From a virus, in IMG/VR virus record IMGVR_UViG_3300040751_004835, positions 1 to 64,000 of that record: DNA of 64,000 nucleotides; one strand, given 5' to 3'. Below the pieces are notes generated by a model. That model was not told the DNA's origin. It did not search any database and saw only the letters and a program-made list of their open reading frames with translations. The number at the start of each line of letters is the position of its first letter. Positions within the stretch are counted from its first letter, which is position 1. Below, piece by piece: positions 20,201-29,052 of the stretch. The translations under genes were made by a program, and so were the position numbers.

Positions 20201-20866
20201 CCTAAGCTGGACGTATTCGTTGCCGGATCAAGCGCGGGAGTAACAGGTCCCTCCAACCTACCCTATAGTTCTGCTACAGGATCGTTCGTTTCATTCCTGG
20301 AAAGCTATAAGCCTGGTGTTGGTAAAGATATGGGTAATATTATTTCTAGAGCTGGTTCTGGAGCCTGGACTTGGGTCGATGTACACAACTCGGATTCAGA
20401 TCTTTTTGTTCCGATGCTTTCTACAGTATTCCTAAGTAATTACGATAGCAAAATTTTTGGTAAAAATTCCAACAGATGGAAGCTTACTAATGCTTTGTCT
20501 GGTGAGGTTCTTTTGGACATTAAAGACATACCATATTTCATTTACACCTTCTCAACTTCTGGATACTACTCTATACAAAATATTGTGGAAGATTGCAACG
20601 GCAACGTTTATGAGATTTCAAAACCTGCCTTTGTTAAAGTAGTGGACCAAACAGTTCCAGAAGCTGATGATCCTAATCCAGAGTTTGTGAATTCTGCTGA
20701 TTATGGATATAGAAAACCACCTAAGTATATGAGCGGATCTGAGTACAGGGAACTTTCAAAAGATCTTTCCGAAGAGCAAAAAAGGATTATGTTACAAAAC
20801 TTAGTTCCTTTCGGGTCTGCTTTGATTATACAGGACAATCCGGACGCTACTTTTGATCAATTCTAA
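17204..20866 (+). CDS. Large virion protein with propeller-like repeats
   Basis: 1220 aa. The N-terminal ~350 residues hold repeated propeller strands of the type found in two-component-regulator propellers: DSFGDVWAVGRDLTKYDGE, SIDNENSKWVG, SFDEDGNYWAGTENGITYWD, FYHFNGDSFTHL and EEDLWIVAGNNICLFD. The central part is Gly/Thr/Ser-rich with a GATGPTGGPVG insert near residue 595. The C-terminus (YRELSKDLSEEQKRIMLQNL) is helical and charged. The propeller would present a binding surface at the tail tip. A TTGATAAATA motif (17187-17196) precedes the start by 7 nt. It ends directly against the convergent phoH-like gene. Confidence 0.6.
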   Translation: MPTTFFYINTAALDSFGDVWAVGRDLTKYDGENWSYYNYQNSVVPSNDPYFLDTRSISIDNENSKWVGCAVTASLSQELVFKAAGSQAATGESWSLSQFGNYSSQSPNWEVPTIYASPYTEEVLAFISPLNGGSGTGGTGNTGVTGGYLWRYDKVSEQWNEISPGYTWPHIYEITAKGEGGNTFEYYLSTNDGLQTIPQGNLDPITLDNGELAIKQLSKYNSITSGIGGDIVYDVSFDEDGNYWAGTENGITYWDGKKFYNWNIGSGVGVTKVVARKNGHVFFRIGNPFDQPSTSNGFYHFNGDSFTHLTSSNTNLPDNRVIELMKVEEKSLAGTRKIYEEDLWIVAGNNICLFDYTLPHVYGTSKYTGTTGWNFVYYTHTTEGGTTDTARLPKADKYTWKYPTWRGYDNEYLKNHHPGLDPRNLFLETNFKDIASGKAGEQPYWNNGEIIPYSDEELSKLIADSDWLTDTTTFTVTSASKYRDYNVVTGYSSENSINFGEKNNLTPNYTLPNPNPTDSSGATADVGFVALYSDGGQIKTVVPFRGHSTKVYKALPSVDNSSVFVLGTFKRYLEAGEFIYSSKYPGAADMTVTGATGPTGGPVGFSNIASPGLTASYDYPWILNAATGATSGIYLPQTSILSDTEAIFMAEVEVDLGSKVSYGDIDFSAGEVVKNQFSLKNFRYFPGASGSFDPTGVIDASYSPPSLIENLDLSVTENSVRLISNYSGGLATLKDGWFDLSDLPNSPEFIFSSKTSGTYDRSGSVVDMNSSLSIRGGFNVGLTGSSTSSVDGITSLENSLTYLLTGTSTRDVTVGSLSLTHPNPGYSYPYFVLNDFNNLPLSGAFIKNSGGTASGYTNWFNTISGYRSEDTYYVNTLYTDTPVLSPASRTASLSGIGTSGGVNVLTLLIRPGGNYSQLSAYEVLPTSYGSPFLSSISDQSDALPGGDQYLALYYQRTSGVTGSGHNIIKRNVTGTYVDIASTFGQGNTGDQSQLKFHVGPKLDVFVAGSSAGVTGPSNLPYSSATGSFVSFLESYKPGVGKDMGNIISRAGSGAWTWVDVHNSDSDLFVPMLSTVFLSNYDSKIFGKNSNRWKLTNALSGEVLLDIKDIPYFIYTFSTSGYYSIQNIVEDCNGNVYEISKPAFVKVVDQTVPEADDPNPEFVNSADYGYRKPPKYMSGSEYRELSKDLSEEQKRIMLQNLVPFGSALIIQDNPDATFDQF

Positions 20867-21493
20867 TTAGAAAGAATATAGTAGGCTCAAAACCTCATCG
20901 ATAGAATCGTGTCTATGATTGTCCCTTAGAGCAATCGAGTATACGTATTGGGATCCCTTTAACTTCGGTACTTCGTGTATAGCTGAATCGTTATTGAACT
21001 TAAGATCAATTTGTTGACCGTCGCCACAAAGAATCATTGTAGAGTGTTTACCCAACCTTCCAAGAACCATACCTAATTGTTGTTTAGTCAGGTTTTGGAA
21101 TTCATCAACTATAACAATAGACCTTTCAAAAGTTCTTCCTCTGAAGTGTGTTAGTGAAACCAATTCAATGGTTTCATCTTTTTCCATCTTTTCTAAGTGG
21201 TCTGGTTTATTATAGACCTTTCTCATATTGGACCTAATGGGAACTAGCCAAGGTTCCATCTTTTCCTCAAGTGAACCTGGAAGAAATCCATTATCCTCGT
21301 TTGATACCGTAGGCCTGGTAATAACTATTTTTGCACATTGTTTTTTAAAAAACATGTCCAAAGCTATTTGCACTGCTAATAGTGTTTTTCCACTCCCTGC
21401 CTTTCCAGTAACAAAGTTAAACGGGTGAAGTAGAATTTGTGCTTTTGCCTGCTTTTGCTCTTCTGAGAGAGTTAGTGAGAATTTTTTGTCCAC
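20867..21493 (-). CDS. phoH: PhoH-like P-loop ATPase
   Basis: 208 aa, the usual length of phage PhoH. The Walker A is GKAGSGKTLLA at about residues 30-40, the Walker B is IVIVDEFQNLT near 127-137, and the sensor-like block ILCGDGQQID follows. PhoH proteins are P-loop NTPases related to helicase domain 1 and frequent in marine and large phages; their phage role is unsettled. It is encoded on the - strand downstream of the glycosyltransferase gene by 14 nt and ends tail-to-tail with the propeller gene. Confidence 0.9.
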   Translation of the reverse strand: MDKKFSLTLSEEQKQAKAQILLHPFNFVTGKAGSGKTLLAVQIALDMFFKKQCAKIVITRPTVSNEDNGFLPGSLEEKMEPWLVPIRSNMRKVYNKPDHLEKMEKDETIELVSLTHFRGRTFERSIVIVDEFQNLTKQQLGMVLGRLGKHSTMILCGDGQQIDLKFNNDSAIHEVPKLKGSQYVYSIALRDNHRHDSIDEVLSLLYSF

Positions 21494-21507
21494 TGAGTAA
21501 ATTTATT

Positions 21508-22269
21508 TTATTGATTGTATGTGATTTGCCAGCCGTAGTTTTCGACTAGATCTTTAAGCATTGGGCTTTTTAGGTGTTTAATTTGGTCGAATAGATTGTG
21601 CTCGTCGCTTCCATTTTTGAATTTTGCCGAACTTTTCTTTAGTTCATATCCGTGGTAATGGTTTGCAAAGAATGATAGCCATAAATCTTCGATAAACCAA
21701 TATTTTTCTGGGCACTTAAAAAGTTCATCCTCCCTGAATATATCCATATCGCAAACCATTCCTCCGGTTCCACAGTAATCAACAGAATCTCCACCAGAAA
21801 CGTTTATCCTATTGGCAGCACCGTAGTAGTTAAGTGTTTTAATTTTCCATGCCCATTGTGAAGATATCTGCTTTTTTGAGGATTCTTTTAAGAAGATGTC
21901 TAACGAATCTGCTTCGAATGTTTGATCGTCATCTATAAAGACACAAAAGTCTAAGCGGCTTTCCATGTCGAGTAGATGTTTTGCCAAAAAGAATCTCCCA
22001 AAACCGCCTATGTTTTCTTTGCTGTGTATTATACTGCAACTAAAATTTGCGTTTTCTGAAAGTATTTTCTGAAAGGATTCTGATTTTTCCTGATTGTTAT
22101 TCCATACAAATAGATGGAAGTTTTTGAAATTCTGATTGTTAAGCTGCTGAACGACTCTTAAAAACCCATCCTCCCTTTTCCAAGTACACATGATTACTGG
22201 TAGGATCTTTTCGCTAAGTGATGTAGTATTTGTATTGAGTTGAATTAGTTCCTTCTCTTCTATTAACAT
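21508..22269 (-). CDS. Family 2-like glycosyltransferase
   Basis: 253 aa with a GT-A fold. The N-terminal ILPVIMCTWKREDGFLRVV is the nucleotide-binding strand-loop, LFVWNNN follows, and CVFIDDDQTFEADSL carries the metal-binding DDD motif at about residue 122. ENIGGFGRFFLAKHLL resembles the N-x-G-G/R helix of GT2 enzymes. It probably transfers a sugar to DNA, protein or a host glycan; the acceptor is unknown. It shares a 66-bp divergent promoter region with the fibre gene at 22336. Confidence 0.8.
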   Translation of the reverse strand: MLIEEKELIQLNTNTTSLSEKILPVIMCTWKREDGFLRVVQQLNNQNFKNFHLFVWNNNQEKSESFQKILSENANFSCSIIHSKENIGGFGRFFLAKHLLDMESRLDFCVFIDDDQTFEADSLDIFLKESSKKQISSQWAWKIKTLNYYGAANRINVSGGDSVDYCGTGGMVCDMDIFREDELFKCPEKYWFIEDLWLSFFANHYHGYELKKSSAKFKNGSDEHNLFDQIKHLKSPMLKDLVENYGWQITYNQ

Positions 22270-22291
22270 GTTTTATGTCTTTGGAAATGGT

Positions 22292-22301
22292 TTGATATAT
22301 A
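22292..22301 (+). promoter_or_regulatory. Putative promoter TTGATATATA in divergent region
   Basis: The motif ends 34 nt before the fibre-like gene. The same short A/T box reads GAATATATA on the opposite strand, so it may also serve the divergent glycosyltransferase-phoH unit. Confidence 0.5.
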
Positions 22302-22335
22302 TTCAAAACTAAAGAAATCAAAATAATTACAAAAA

Positions 22336-23226
22336 ATGGCTACAGTAAATACTACTTCCATTCTTGGCTCTGATTCGATTTCTGCATCGAGAACAACTAT
22401 TAATTCAAATTTCCTTACCCTGGAGAATTGGATTAATAACTATAACACTGTTTTTGGTCTAGATACTGTCAACGGAATCATTAACCTATCGGGTGCTTCA
22501 ACAGGAAGAATTTCTGCTAAAACTGGAAAGTTCGATTCTATTATCGTACCAAGCGGGGGAACAGCTTTAGCTCAGATTAATTCGTCTGGTGCTGGATCTT
22601 TTACAACCGTTTCGACTACCAACTTAACAGGAAGCGGGACAATCAGCTTTGGTCCAGGAAGCACTTTAACACAAAGTGGAACCTCTACTTTTTCTGGAAC
22701 GACAACTTTAAGTGGATCTACCACATTAAATAACACAATGACCTTGGGTCCAGTTGGTAATTTTGCCTGTGGAAACACTGTTGGTGCTAGTGGAGCTACA
22801 GCGGGAACAACATTCCCTTCTTCCGCAACCGGTGGCGGTGGAGGTAGAGGAACTTCGTCTGGTAATCCTTATGTTATCACAGCTCAAGAAGATGTGATTT
22901 ATGCACAGTGTTCTTCCGGCTTCTATATGAGTGTTGGAACTGACGGAGCAACAGGAGCTAATTTACCTGCTGGTTTAAGAATTACCGTCGTAAACACAGA
23001 AACTTCTGCTGGTTCTATTAAAACCGGTGTCCAGGGATCAAACTATACCGGCTTTAATACAGCTAGTGGATATGGTCAATTCCCTTCTACTGGAATTACT
23101 GTTGATGCCAACAGACCTTATCAATCTTCTATTCAACTCCAATGGGAACCAAGGATCGGTAAGGATAGCGGTAGCCAAGAAGGATCTTGGGTAGTACTTG
23201 GATCTTCAAATATGTCTTTTGCATAA
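22336..23226 (+). CDS. Small tail fibre-like protein
   Basis: 296 aa. The N-terminal module (TTINSNFLTLENWI) resembles the N-termini of the two collagen-like fibres at 34620 and 36122 and is probably a common virion-attachment element. Residues about 95-145 are a Thr/Ser/Gly beta repeat (GSTLTQSGTSTFSGTTTLSG), typical of trimeric fibre shafts. The C-terminus (QSSIQLQWEPRIG, SWVVLGSSNMSFA) resembles fibre tip domains. It is the first gene of the second structural block. Confidence 0.65.
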   Translation: MATVNTTSILGSDSISASRTTINSNFLTLENWINNYNTVFGLDTVNGIINLSGASTGRISAKTGKFDSIIVPSGGTALAQINSSGAGSFTTVSTTNLTGSGTISFGPGSTLTQSGTSTFSGTTTLSGSTTLNNTMTLGPVGNFACGNTVGASGATAGTTFPSSATGGGGGRGTSSGNPYVITAQEDVIYAQCSSGFYMSVGTDGATGANLPAGLRITVVNTETSAGSIKTGVQGSNYTGFNTASGYGQFPSTGITVDANRPYQSSIQLQWEPRIGKDSGSQEGSWVVLGSSNMSFA

Positions 23227-23243
23227 TAAAAAAAATTAGATAA

Positions 23244-25454
23244 ATGGCAAAAACTCCATTTATAAGGCCTCTTCAAGTACAGGGTGGAACTTTCTACGCA
23301 TTTTCTTCTGCTGCTGAAGATCTGTCTTTTACGTTTAACAATTCGGTTGATAAGTTCAAGTTTTCAAAATTTGCTCTTCTTAACATCCCAGATATTAATT
23401 CTGGTGATCCCTTGGGCAATAGCATTAAGCTAAATGCTCCAGATAGTGCCTTTTTGGATTATGCAACAAGTGCTGGAAACATTATTACTGGTAATGCCAA
23501 TACTGATTTCTCACAAAGTTTCCAGAGCTACTGTTTGAATGTTGAAACTACAATCCTAAGTGGGGATGATTACGATCCCAGCCTAAAGCAAAATATTTCC
23601 GAAAGGGTATTTTTCAAATGGCTTAAGGAAGTAGGTGCTATAAGATACCAACCAGCATCCTCGGATCAGGTAGTTGCTACTCTAGATCAAAATACTGTTA
23701 TTACTATAAATGACTTACCTTCCACCCAGAAAAGGTATGTTGAAGGTGACCCCTCCGGAGGAACTGGATCATACGGATTAGCAGGTTCAACATACAATAG
23801 GGTAGTTCAGTATATTGGTAATCTTGATATTGTAAACTCCGTCAAGAACAACAACAACACTTATTCAGAAGTGTATGTTCACGTTCCGACTAAAGACGGT
23901 AACACACCAACGGTACTTTTTAAAAATTTAGTTGATTCAAATTATTATCCAGATTTCCAATGGACGAATAACCCAGCGGATCCTTTGGATAAAGAATATT
24001 TGACTGGGAGATCTTATGATGAATTAAATCCGAGCGGGTTAACCAATTTAGCTATCTTCGATGATGATGTTTTAGGTTCGCCGAGTGTTACGTTCTCTGA
24101 TACCACTGACGGATCAACAGGAAGCGGTAACTGGTATGCCCCTAGGGATACAGCAAACACATATTTCACTGATTCAACATTTGTTGATCCAACTTCTCTT
24201 ATTATTTCAAAATCTGTTTCTGGAGCAACAGCTGGTGTTGGATTTCAGAGATATGTAAGAACCAAATTAGATTCAATTGGAATCGATTTCGACCCGGATT
24301 CTTATAAACAGATTGTTGATGATGCATCAATTTCAACATTAGAGGAGTTCAACTCTACTTCTATCTCAGAGGATTTCGAGTTTAATGCGGTGCTTATCTA
24401 TTATGATGTCTATGACCCAGCAGATCCTACAAATTCAGCCACAAACCTTTATGGGGTTTTATTCCTGGATGATGTACAGACAACTGGAACTAATGTTTAT
24501 AGCATACCTAGATTCCAAAAGTACAAACCAAATATAGTTACCAAGTTAAATGGTAACTCTTACGGTCTGAAGCTAAATATCAAATTTGATGTTGACATCG
24601 ATCAGACTGGGGTTGAGCAGGCAATCAATGATTATTCCCCATTCTCTCTAACGATGTTTATGGATGCTGTGAATGTTTTACAAGATGCTTCAAGCACTCT
24701 TAACAATAACGCAGCAAGTTATATTGATCTGGAAAGAAGAGTCTCTGAGATGGAAAACTTGCTACTTACACAAGACACCTCTACAACATTGGATAGGAGA
24801 ATTACAAGCTTGGAAAGCTCCTATGCAGCTAACCAGGCCCTTTTCAACAACACCCAATCTGTAATGGGATTGATTACTCAAAATTATGAGTTAATCCGGG
24901 CTATTATCAATAATGAGACTTCAGTTGAGATCTCATACAATTTGGATACTATCAAGCAAGGTTCTGGAGTTATAGTAAATCGATCGGTACCTAACCAGGT
25001 TATTATCGAAAACAATAACCAGGAGTTTAACATCGGACCTAATAATGGAACAGTCACCTTACAAAATACCTCTTCTAACAGAATAGGTCTTAAAACCTTT
25101 GGTAACTATGTAAAGCACGTAAATAATGGTACTCCAATAACTCTTACCTCTGATCTAACGATAAGAATTGATGACTCTGTCGTTAACTGGAAGAAAGGAC
25201 AGGCTATGAAATTCAGCTTTGGGGACCAAATTATTCCTGGTGACTTCACCATCAATTTCTTAACTAATGCGGTTGGAAAATATCCAATTAGCAATCCTAG
25301 CGGGGTAGCTTATTCTAACTTGATAATTTCCCTGGTAGATTCTGATATTTCTTCCTATGAGTATATGCCAGTTATTGAGATCATTTGTATCGATAACGAG
25401 AATCTGATCTTCCAGGCTGATATAGTAGGAAAAAGCTTAACAAATAATGGATAA
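23244..25454 (+). CDS. Virion structural protein with central coiled coil
   Basis: 736 aa, no family recognised. The first ~470 residues are beta-rich with many Asp/Asn/Tyr. A heptad-rich coiled coil lies at about 480-560 (SYIDLERRVSEMENLLLTQD, then TTLDRRITSLESSYAANQAL), pointing to trimerisation. The C-terminal part is a compact beta domain. The ATG overlaps a TAGATAAATGG box, 18 nt after the fibre gene. Confidence 0.6.
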   Translation: MAKTPFIRPLQVQGGTFYAFSSAAEDLSFTFNNSVDKFKFSKFALLNIPDINSGDPLGNSIKLNAPDSAFLDYATSAGNIITGNANTDFSQSFQSYCLNVETTILSGDDYDPSLKQNISERVFFKWLKEVGAIRYQPASSDQVVATLDQNTVITINDLPSTQKRYVEGDPSGGTGSYGLAGSTYNRVVQYIGNLDIVNSVKNNNNTYSEVYVHVPTKDGNTPTVLFKNLVDSNYYPDFQWTNNPADPLDKEYLTGRSYDELNPSGLTNLAIFDDDVLGSPSVTFSDTTDGSTGSGNWYAPRDTANTYFTDSTFVDPTSLIISKSVSGATAGVGFQRYVRTKLDSIGIDFDPDSYKQIVDDASISTLEEFNSTSISEDFEFNAVLIYYDVYDPADPTNSATNLYGVLFLDDVQTTGTNVYSIPRFQKYKPNIVTKLNGNSYGLKLNIKFDVDIDQTGVEQAINDYSPFSLTMFMDAVNVLQDASSTLNNNAASYIDLERRVSEMENLLLTQDTSTTLDRRITSLESSYAANQALFNNTQSVMGLITQNYELIRAIINNETSVEISYNLDTIKQGSGVIVNRSVPNQVIIENNNQEFNIGPNNGTVTLQNTSSNRIGLKTFGNYVKHVNNGTPITLTSDLTIRIDDSVVNWKKGQAMKFSFGDQIIPGDFTINFLTNAVGKYPISNPSGVAYSNLIISLVDSDISSYEYMPVIEIICIDNENLIFQADIVGKSLTNNG

Positions 25455-25470
25455 AATTTTATAAACTAAA

Positions 25471-28400
25471 ATGGCATCAACACAAAATTCAATTAGTTCT
25501 CTAGTAGCTCAGTTTTTAAGACTGCAAAAAAATTCATTGGAGATAATTAACGGTCTAAATGAGGTAGCAACCTCTACAAATGAAAATGTGCAGATTGAGT
25601 TGCTAGACGAAAATGGTTTGCCATCTTTCGCAAGTATTCCTGCTTATGGATACTTAAGGAGTGAGATCGAGCGTCTCGATTCTAATATTCAGTCATTAGC
25701 AGGACTAGGTGATAACTTTGCTACCGTTAGAAATCCCGATGGTACATACAGCCAAGTTTATAAATCGCAGCCATTAAAGGACCCAACTCCACTGTCGAAC
25801 CTTCAGGTACCAAGTACATTCTCAACAAGGGATAATTGGTTCTTCGAAAGTTTTCTTAGCCCGTTGCTTTATGTTACAATAGATGTAACTGGACAAATAG
25901 CTGACGATGCTGATCGTGTAAGGGTTAAAAGAATTATTGCAAACACCAATACAGACGAGAAGAAGGCCTATTTTGATAACAACCTAAACGGAAGGAACGA
26001 TCTAACTGAACAAGGATTTATCAATGAACTTGATGATGCTGGGATAACCTATTTTGTTGATGAGGATAATATCGATCTTCCTTTGAGATCTATTAGAAAC
26101 AAAGGTTCGTTTGGTGTACTTTCTTTTTATGATGATGTAGTAACTATTACAGATGCTAATGGAAATCAAGTTGAAGAAACTAGAAGGAATTACAAACTTA
26201 ACACTGTCAACTACACAGACACAACATCTAATGTACAGAATGGAAGGACATTAGCGGTTGGAGATACGTTGTTAACTAATGACGGAACACGCTATTTGAT
26301 AACCTCTGTAAATATCCAGGAAACCTCTGTACAACTTAAAAGATCCTCTGGATACCAGCCAGTACAAATCGGAGACAATAATTTGACTCTTGAATCTTCT
26401 CAATTAAGTCCTAGAGTTATTGAGGTAAATGTAGGGTTTGACGAAAGACAGGGTATTTTCTTTAAAAAGATCGATGACAATTTTAATGTTATCGGTTCCT
26501 CTTGGTCAACGGGTATAGTGATTTATAGTAATCAACTTACTACAAACACTAATTCGGGAGTTCAAACATTAGAACAATTTTACCTAACCTCCGTTGCCGA
26601 TTTGGGTCAGATTTTCCTTGGCATGGCGAAGGAGAAAAAGATTAACGCAATAAATGGACTTGTGCCTGATAGTCCTTCTGTTGCTGCTACAAATTTTAGG
26701 GTTGTCCAGGTAAATACACAATTAACTGAAGGCACCGATGTACAAACCTTAAATGATAAGGTAGCTCTAAAATCTACTTTACAATCGGAGATTCAACAGA
26801 TTGATAATTCGATTAATCAGGCCAGGACAGATCTTAATTCTGTATCATCAACTAATGTTTTAGCAAACAATGTTACAAACATTTCTCAAACATCATTAAA
26901 TACACAGGCTTCAAGTTCTGCTCTTGCTTCGCTTAATTCTCTAACTCAACAGAGAGTCCAAAAGCAACAATTACTTTCATCGGTTGTGAATGATATTACA
27001 TCAATAGCAGAGACTAATCCTGCATTGACTGTGGAGCCAAAATATAGGGTAAGAGGTTTTTGGCCAATCCCACCTCCTAAATCAAGTACCGTGACTGGAG
27101 ATCAGAGTGTGATTCAGTTTATTATACAGTATAGGTACCTATCGGAAGCTGGAGCTTCTCCTGCAGTACAACAGATAGGTTACACTGACGAAAATGGGCA
27201 GGAAAAAACTGGGGCCTTTTCTAATTGGACTGAGATAAAATCAGAACTCAGAAAAAAAGTATATGATCAGAATACTGGTACCTACATTTGGGCTCCAGAG
27301 GACACTGATAATGCAGATGCTACCAACATCAATCAACTTGACATCCCAATCACTAAAGGTGAACGCGTTGAAATAAGAATTAAATCTGTTTCAGAAGCTG
27401 GATGGCCAGACAATCCACTAACATCGGATTTTTCTTCTCCCGTGGTGGTAACGTTCCCAGAGGATCTTTCAACACAAAGTACCACACAAAGTGTTAGTAC
27501 TAACCTTAAGGATGAAGCAATACTTGCAATTCAGGAGGATCTTAATGCTAAAGGGATTGATGGTCTTTTAAATCAGCAGGTACAGACCGCAGATAAAACC
27601 TACTACCTTGGAACCTCGTCTATTTTAAGCGGATATTATGATAGCTCTGGTAATCCTTTGGATCTTTTCCAAAAATTGAACGAGCTCCAGGATCAAATTA
27701 ATTCTCTGCAGGCTACAATTGGTAATGTTACTGGATCGCTAGAGGTTTACGTCGTTAGTGGATCAAATTCTCAGCTTGTTTCGAATGGATCAACAGTCAA
27801 TCTAAATGCTGGCTATTTTGATCAGATCTACCAGAACGCTTCAACCTCTGATGCAGGTAAGATAGCTTCAACTGTTTACGAGATCAAAATTATTAATACC
27901 TCTGCAGGTTTATTAGAACTTTCTTCCATACTACCTGGTGGGTTATCTACTCTTGCTGGTACAAGCTCTACTTATTCTTTACCGGATGGATATACAACTA
28001 ATTTAAGATATGGTGAAGTACCAATTTCAGTTACTTCTTTGAGTACCGCTGATATTATACCAACTGGATCAACTGGTGGTGCTAATAACGACTCATTCAA
28101 AGAATTTAGACAAGCACCACCATACGCTTCTGGTAATTCTAACAGTCAGTTTATCTACCCAAGGTGGAAGTCAGTAGGCTTTGATGCTCAGCTTTATAAT
28201 GTACCTGCATCTTTTTCTGCATCTTATGACTATACCGGGGATTCGAGTGGATTGCCAAGAAACGGAAGTCAGCTTTTGCCTTTTGATCCTACCGATTCTT
28301 CGGTTCCTACCGCATCAGGAACTGACGCAAATGTTTGGAATGGAACATTTTCTGGTGTGACCGGAAGTTATACTGGAAATGGAAATGGAACCCTAAGCGA

Positions 28401-29025
28401 ATTCTGTATTCATAAGAATCATCCAGATCTAACAACCGGGTTATCTTTCACAAATCTTGTGAAACCAAACTTCAGCGGGGGAGTGGTAGTTTACCCTTAT
28501 TTCAGGCAATCAGACTACTTCCATTTGGATACAACCGTTGTTAACAGCTTCCAGCAACTTGGATATCAGCAAGTTTCTGTAGATTTTGCCCAGGGTGCAA
28601 CTGCATCGAGAGAAGATGCCATGTACCCGAATAAGCTTGGGTTTACTGCTAATGACGAGTATTTGATTGGAAGGTACACGTGTGGATCTTACCTATTCTT
28701 AGGTCCACCAACAGCATCTACCATACAAGTTGAGGGATCAACACAGCTGGCCTCAAAATATGTCAAAAGTGGAGACAAAAATGCTATCAATATTCCTTTA
28801 ATATTCCAATTTAGAGCTAATGATAAATTAGGTTATATCGGCGGTTTTAGAGCGGATGGAAACCCAACAAACATAACATACACCAAAAAAGCTGGAATAG
28901 ATATACAGGTAAGAAACCAAAGTCCTTTCTCTTTTGATGTTGTTGTGACTGGAAAGTATAAAAATGATACACTCTCAGCTCCTAATTTTGCATCTATTGG
29001 ACAAAATATGGGAGGGGATTTTTAA
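25471..29025 (+). CDS. Large virion protein with coiled coils and an Fn3/Ig-like domain
   Basis: 1184 aa. An N-terminal helix (SLVAQFLRLQKNSLEIINGL) is followed by a beta-rich region. Heptad repeats lie near residues 425-510 (SEIQQIDNSINQARTDLNSV) and 730-750 (LFQKLNELQDQINSLQATIG). Between them (about 525-670) is an Ig/Fn3-like sandwich (YRVRGFWPIPPP, GERVEIRIKSVSEAGWPDN). The C-terminal part is Gly/Ser/Tyr-rich with a receptor-tip character. It is probably a long-fibre or baseplate-hub extension; no specific family. Confidence 0.6.
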   Translation: MASTQNSISSLVAQFLRLQKNSLEIINGLNEVATSTNENVQIELLDENGLPSFASIPAYGYLRSEIERLDSNIQSLAGLGDNFATVRNPDGTYSQVYKSQPLKDPTPLSNLQVPSTFSTRDNWFFESFLSPLLYVTIDVTGQIADDADRVRVKRIIANTNTDEKKAYFDNNLNGRNDLTEQGFINELDDAGITYFVDEDNIDLPLRSIRNKGSFGVLSFYDDVVTITDANGNQVEETRRNYKLNTVNYTDTTSNVQNGRTLAVGDTLLTNDGTRYLITSVNIQETSVQLKRSSGYQPVQIGDNNLTLESSQLSPRVIEVNVGFDERQGIFFKKIDDNFNVIGSSWSTGIVIYSNQLTTNTNSGVQTLEQFYLTSVADLGQIFLGMAKEKKINAINGLVPDSPSVAATNFRVVQVNTQLTEGTDVQTLNDKVALKSTLQSEIQQIDNSINQARTDLNSVSSTNVLANNVTNISQTSLNTQASSSALASLNSLTQQRVQKQQLLSSVVNDITSIAETNPALTVEPKYRVRGFWPIPPPKSSTVTGDQSVIQFIIQYRYLSEAGASPAVQQIGYTDENGQEKTGAFSNWTEIKSELRKKVYDQNTGTYIWAPEDTDNADATNINQLDIPITKGERVEIRIKSVSEAGWPDNPLTSDFSSPVVVTFPEDLSTQSTTQSVSTNLKDEAILAIQEDLNAKGIDGLLNQQVQTADKTYYLGTSSILSGYYDSSGNPLDLFQKLNELQDQINSLQATIGNVTGSLEVYVVSGSNSQLVSNGSTVNLNAGYFDQIYQNASTSDAGKIASTVYEIKIINTSAGLLELSSILPGGLSTLAGTSSTYSLPDGYTTNLRYGEVPISVTSLSTADIIPTGSTGGANNDSFKEFRQAPPYASGNSNSQFIYPRWKSVGFDAQLYNVPASFSASYDYTGDSSGLPRNGSQLLPFDPTDSSVPTASGTDANVWNGTFSGVTGSYTGNGNGTLSEFCIHKNHPDLTTGLSFTNLVKPNFSGGVVVYPYFRQSDYFHLDTTVVNSFQQLGYQQVSVDFAQGATASREDAMYPNKLGFTANDEYLIGRYTCGSYLFLGPPTASTIQVEGSTQLASKYVKSGDKNAINIPLIFQFRANDKLGYIGGFRADGNPTNITYTKKAGIDIQVRNQSPFSFDVVVTGKYKNDTLSAPNFASIGQNMGGDF

Positions 29026-29052
29026 TTACTAAATAAAGGAATAAAACTTTAG

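Noticed and set aside
20862-20873. Palindrome TTCTAATTAGAA at the convergent gene ends
   Set aside because: Short and without a T run; could be chance in AT-rich DNA, so not called a terminator.
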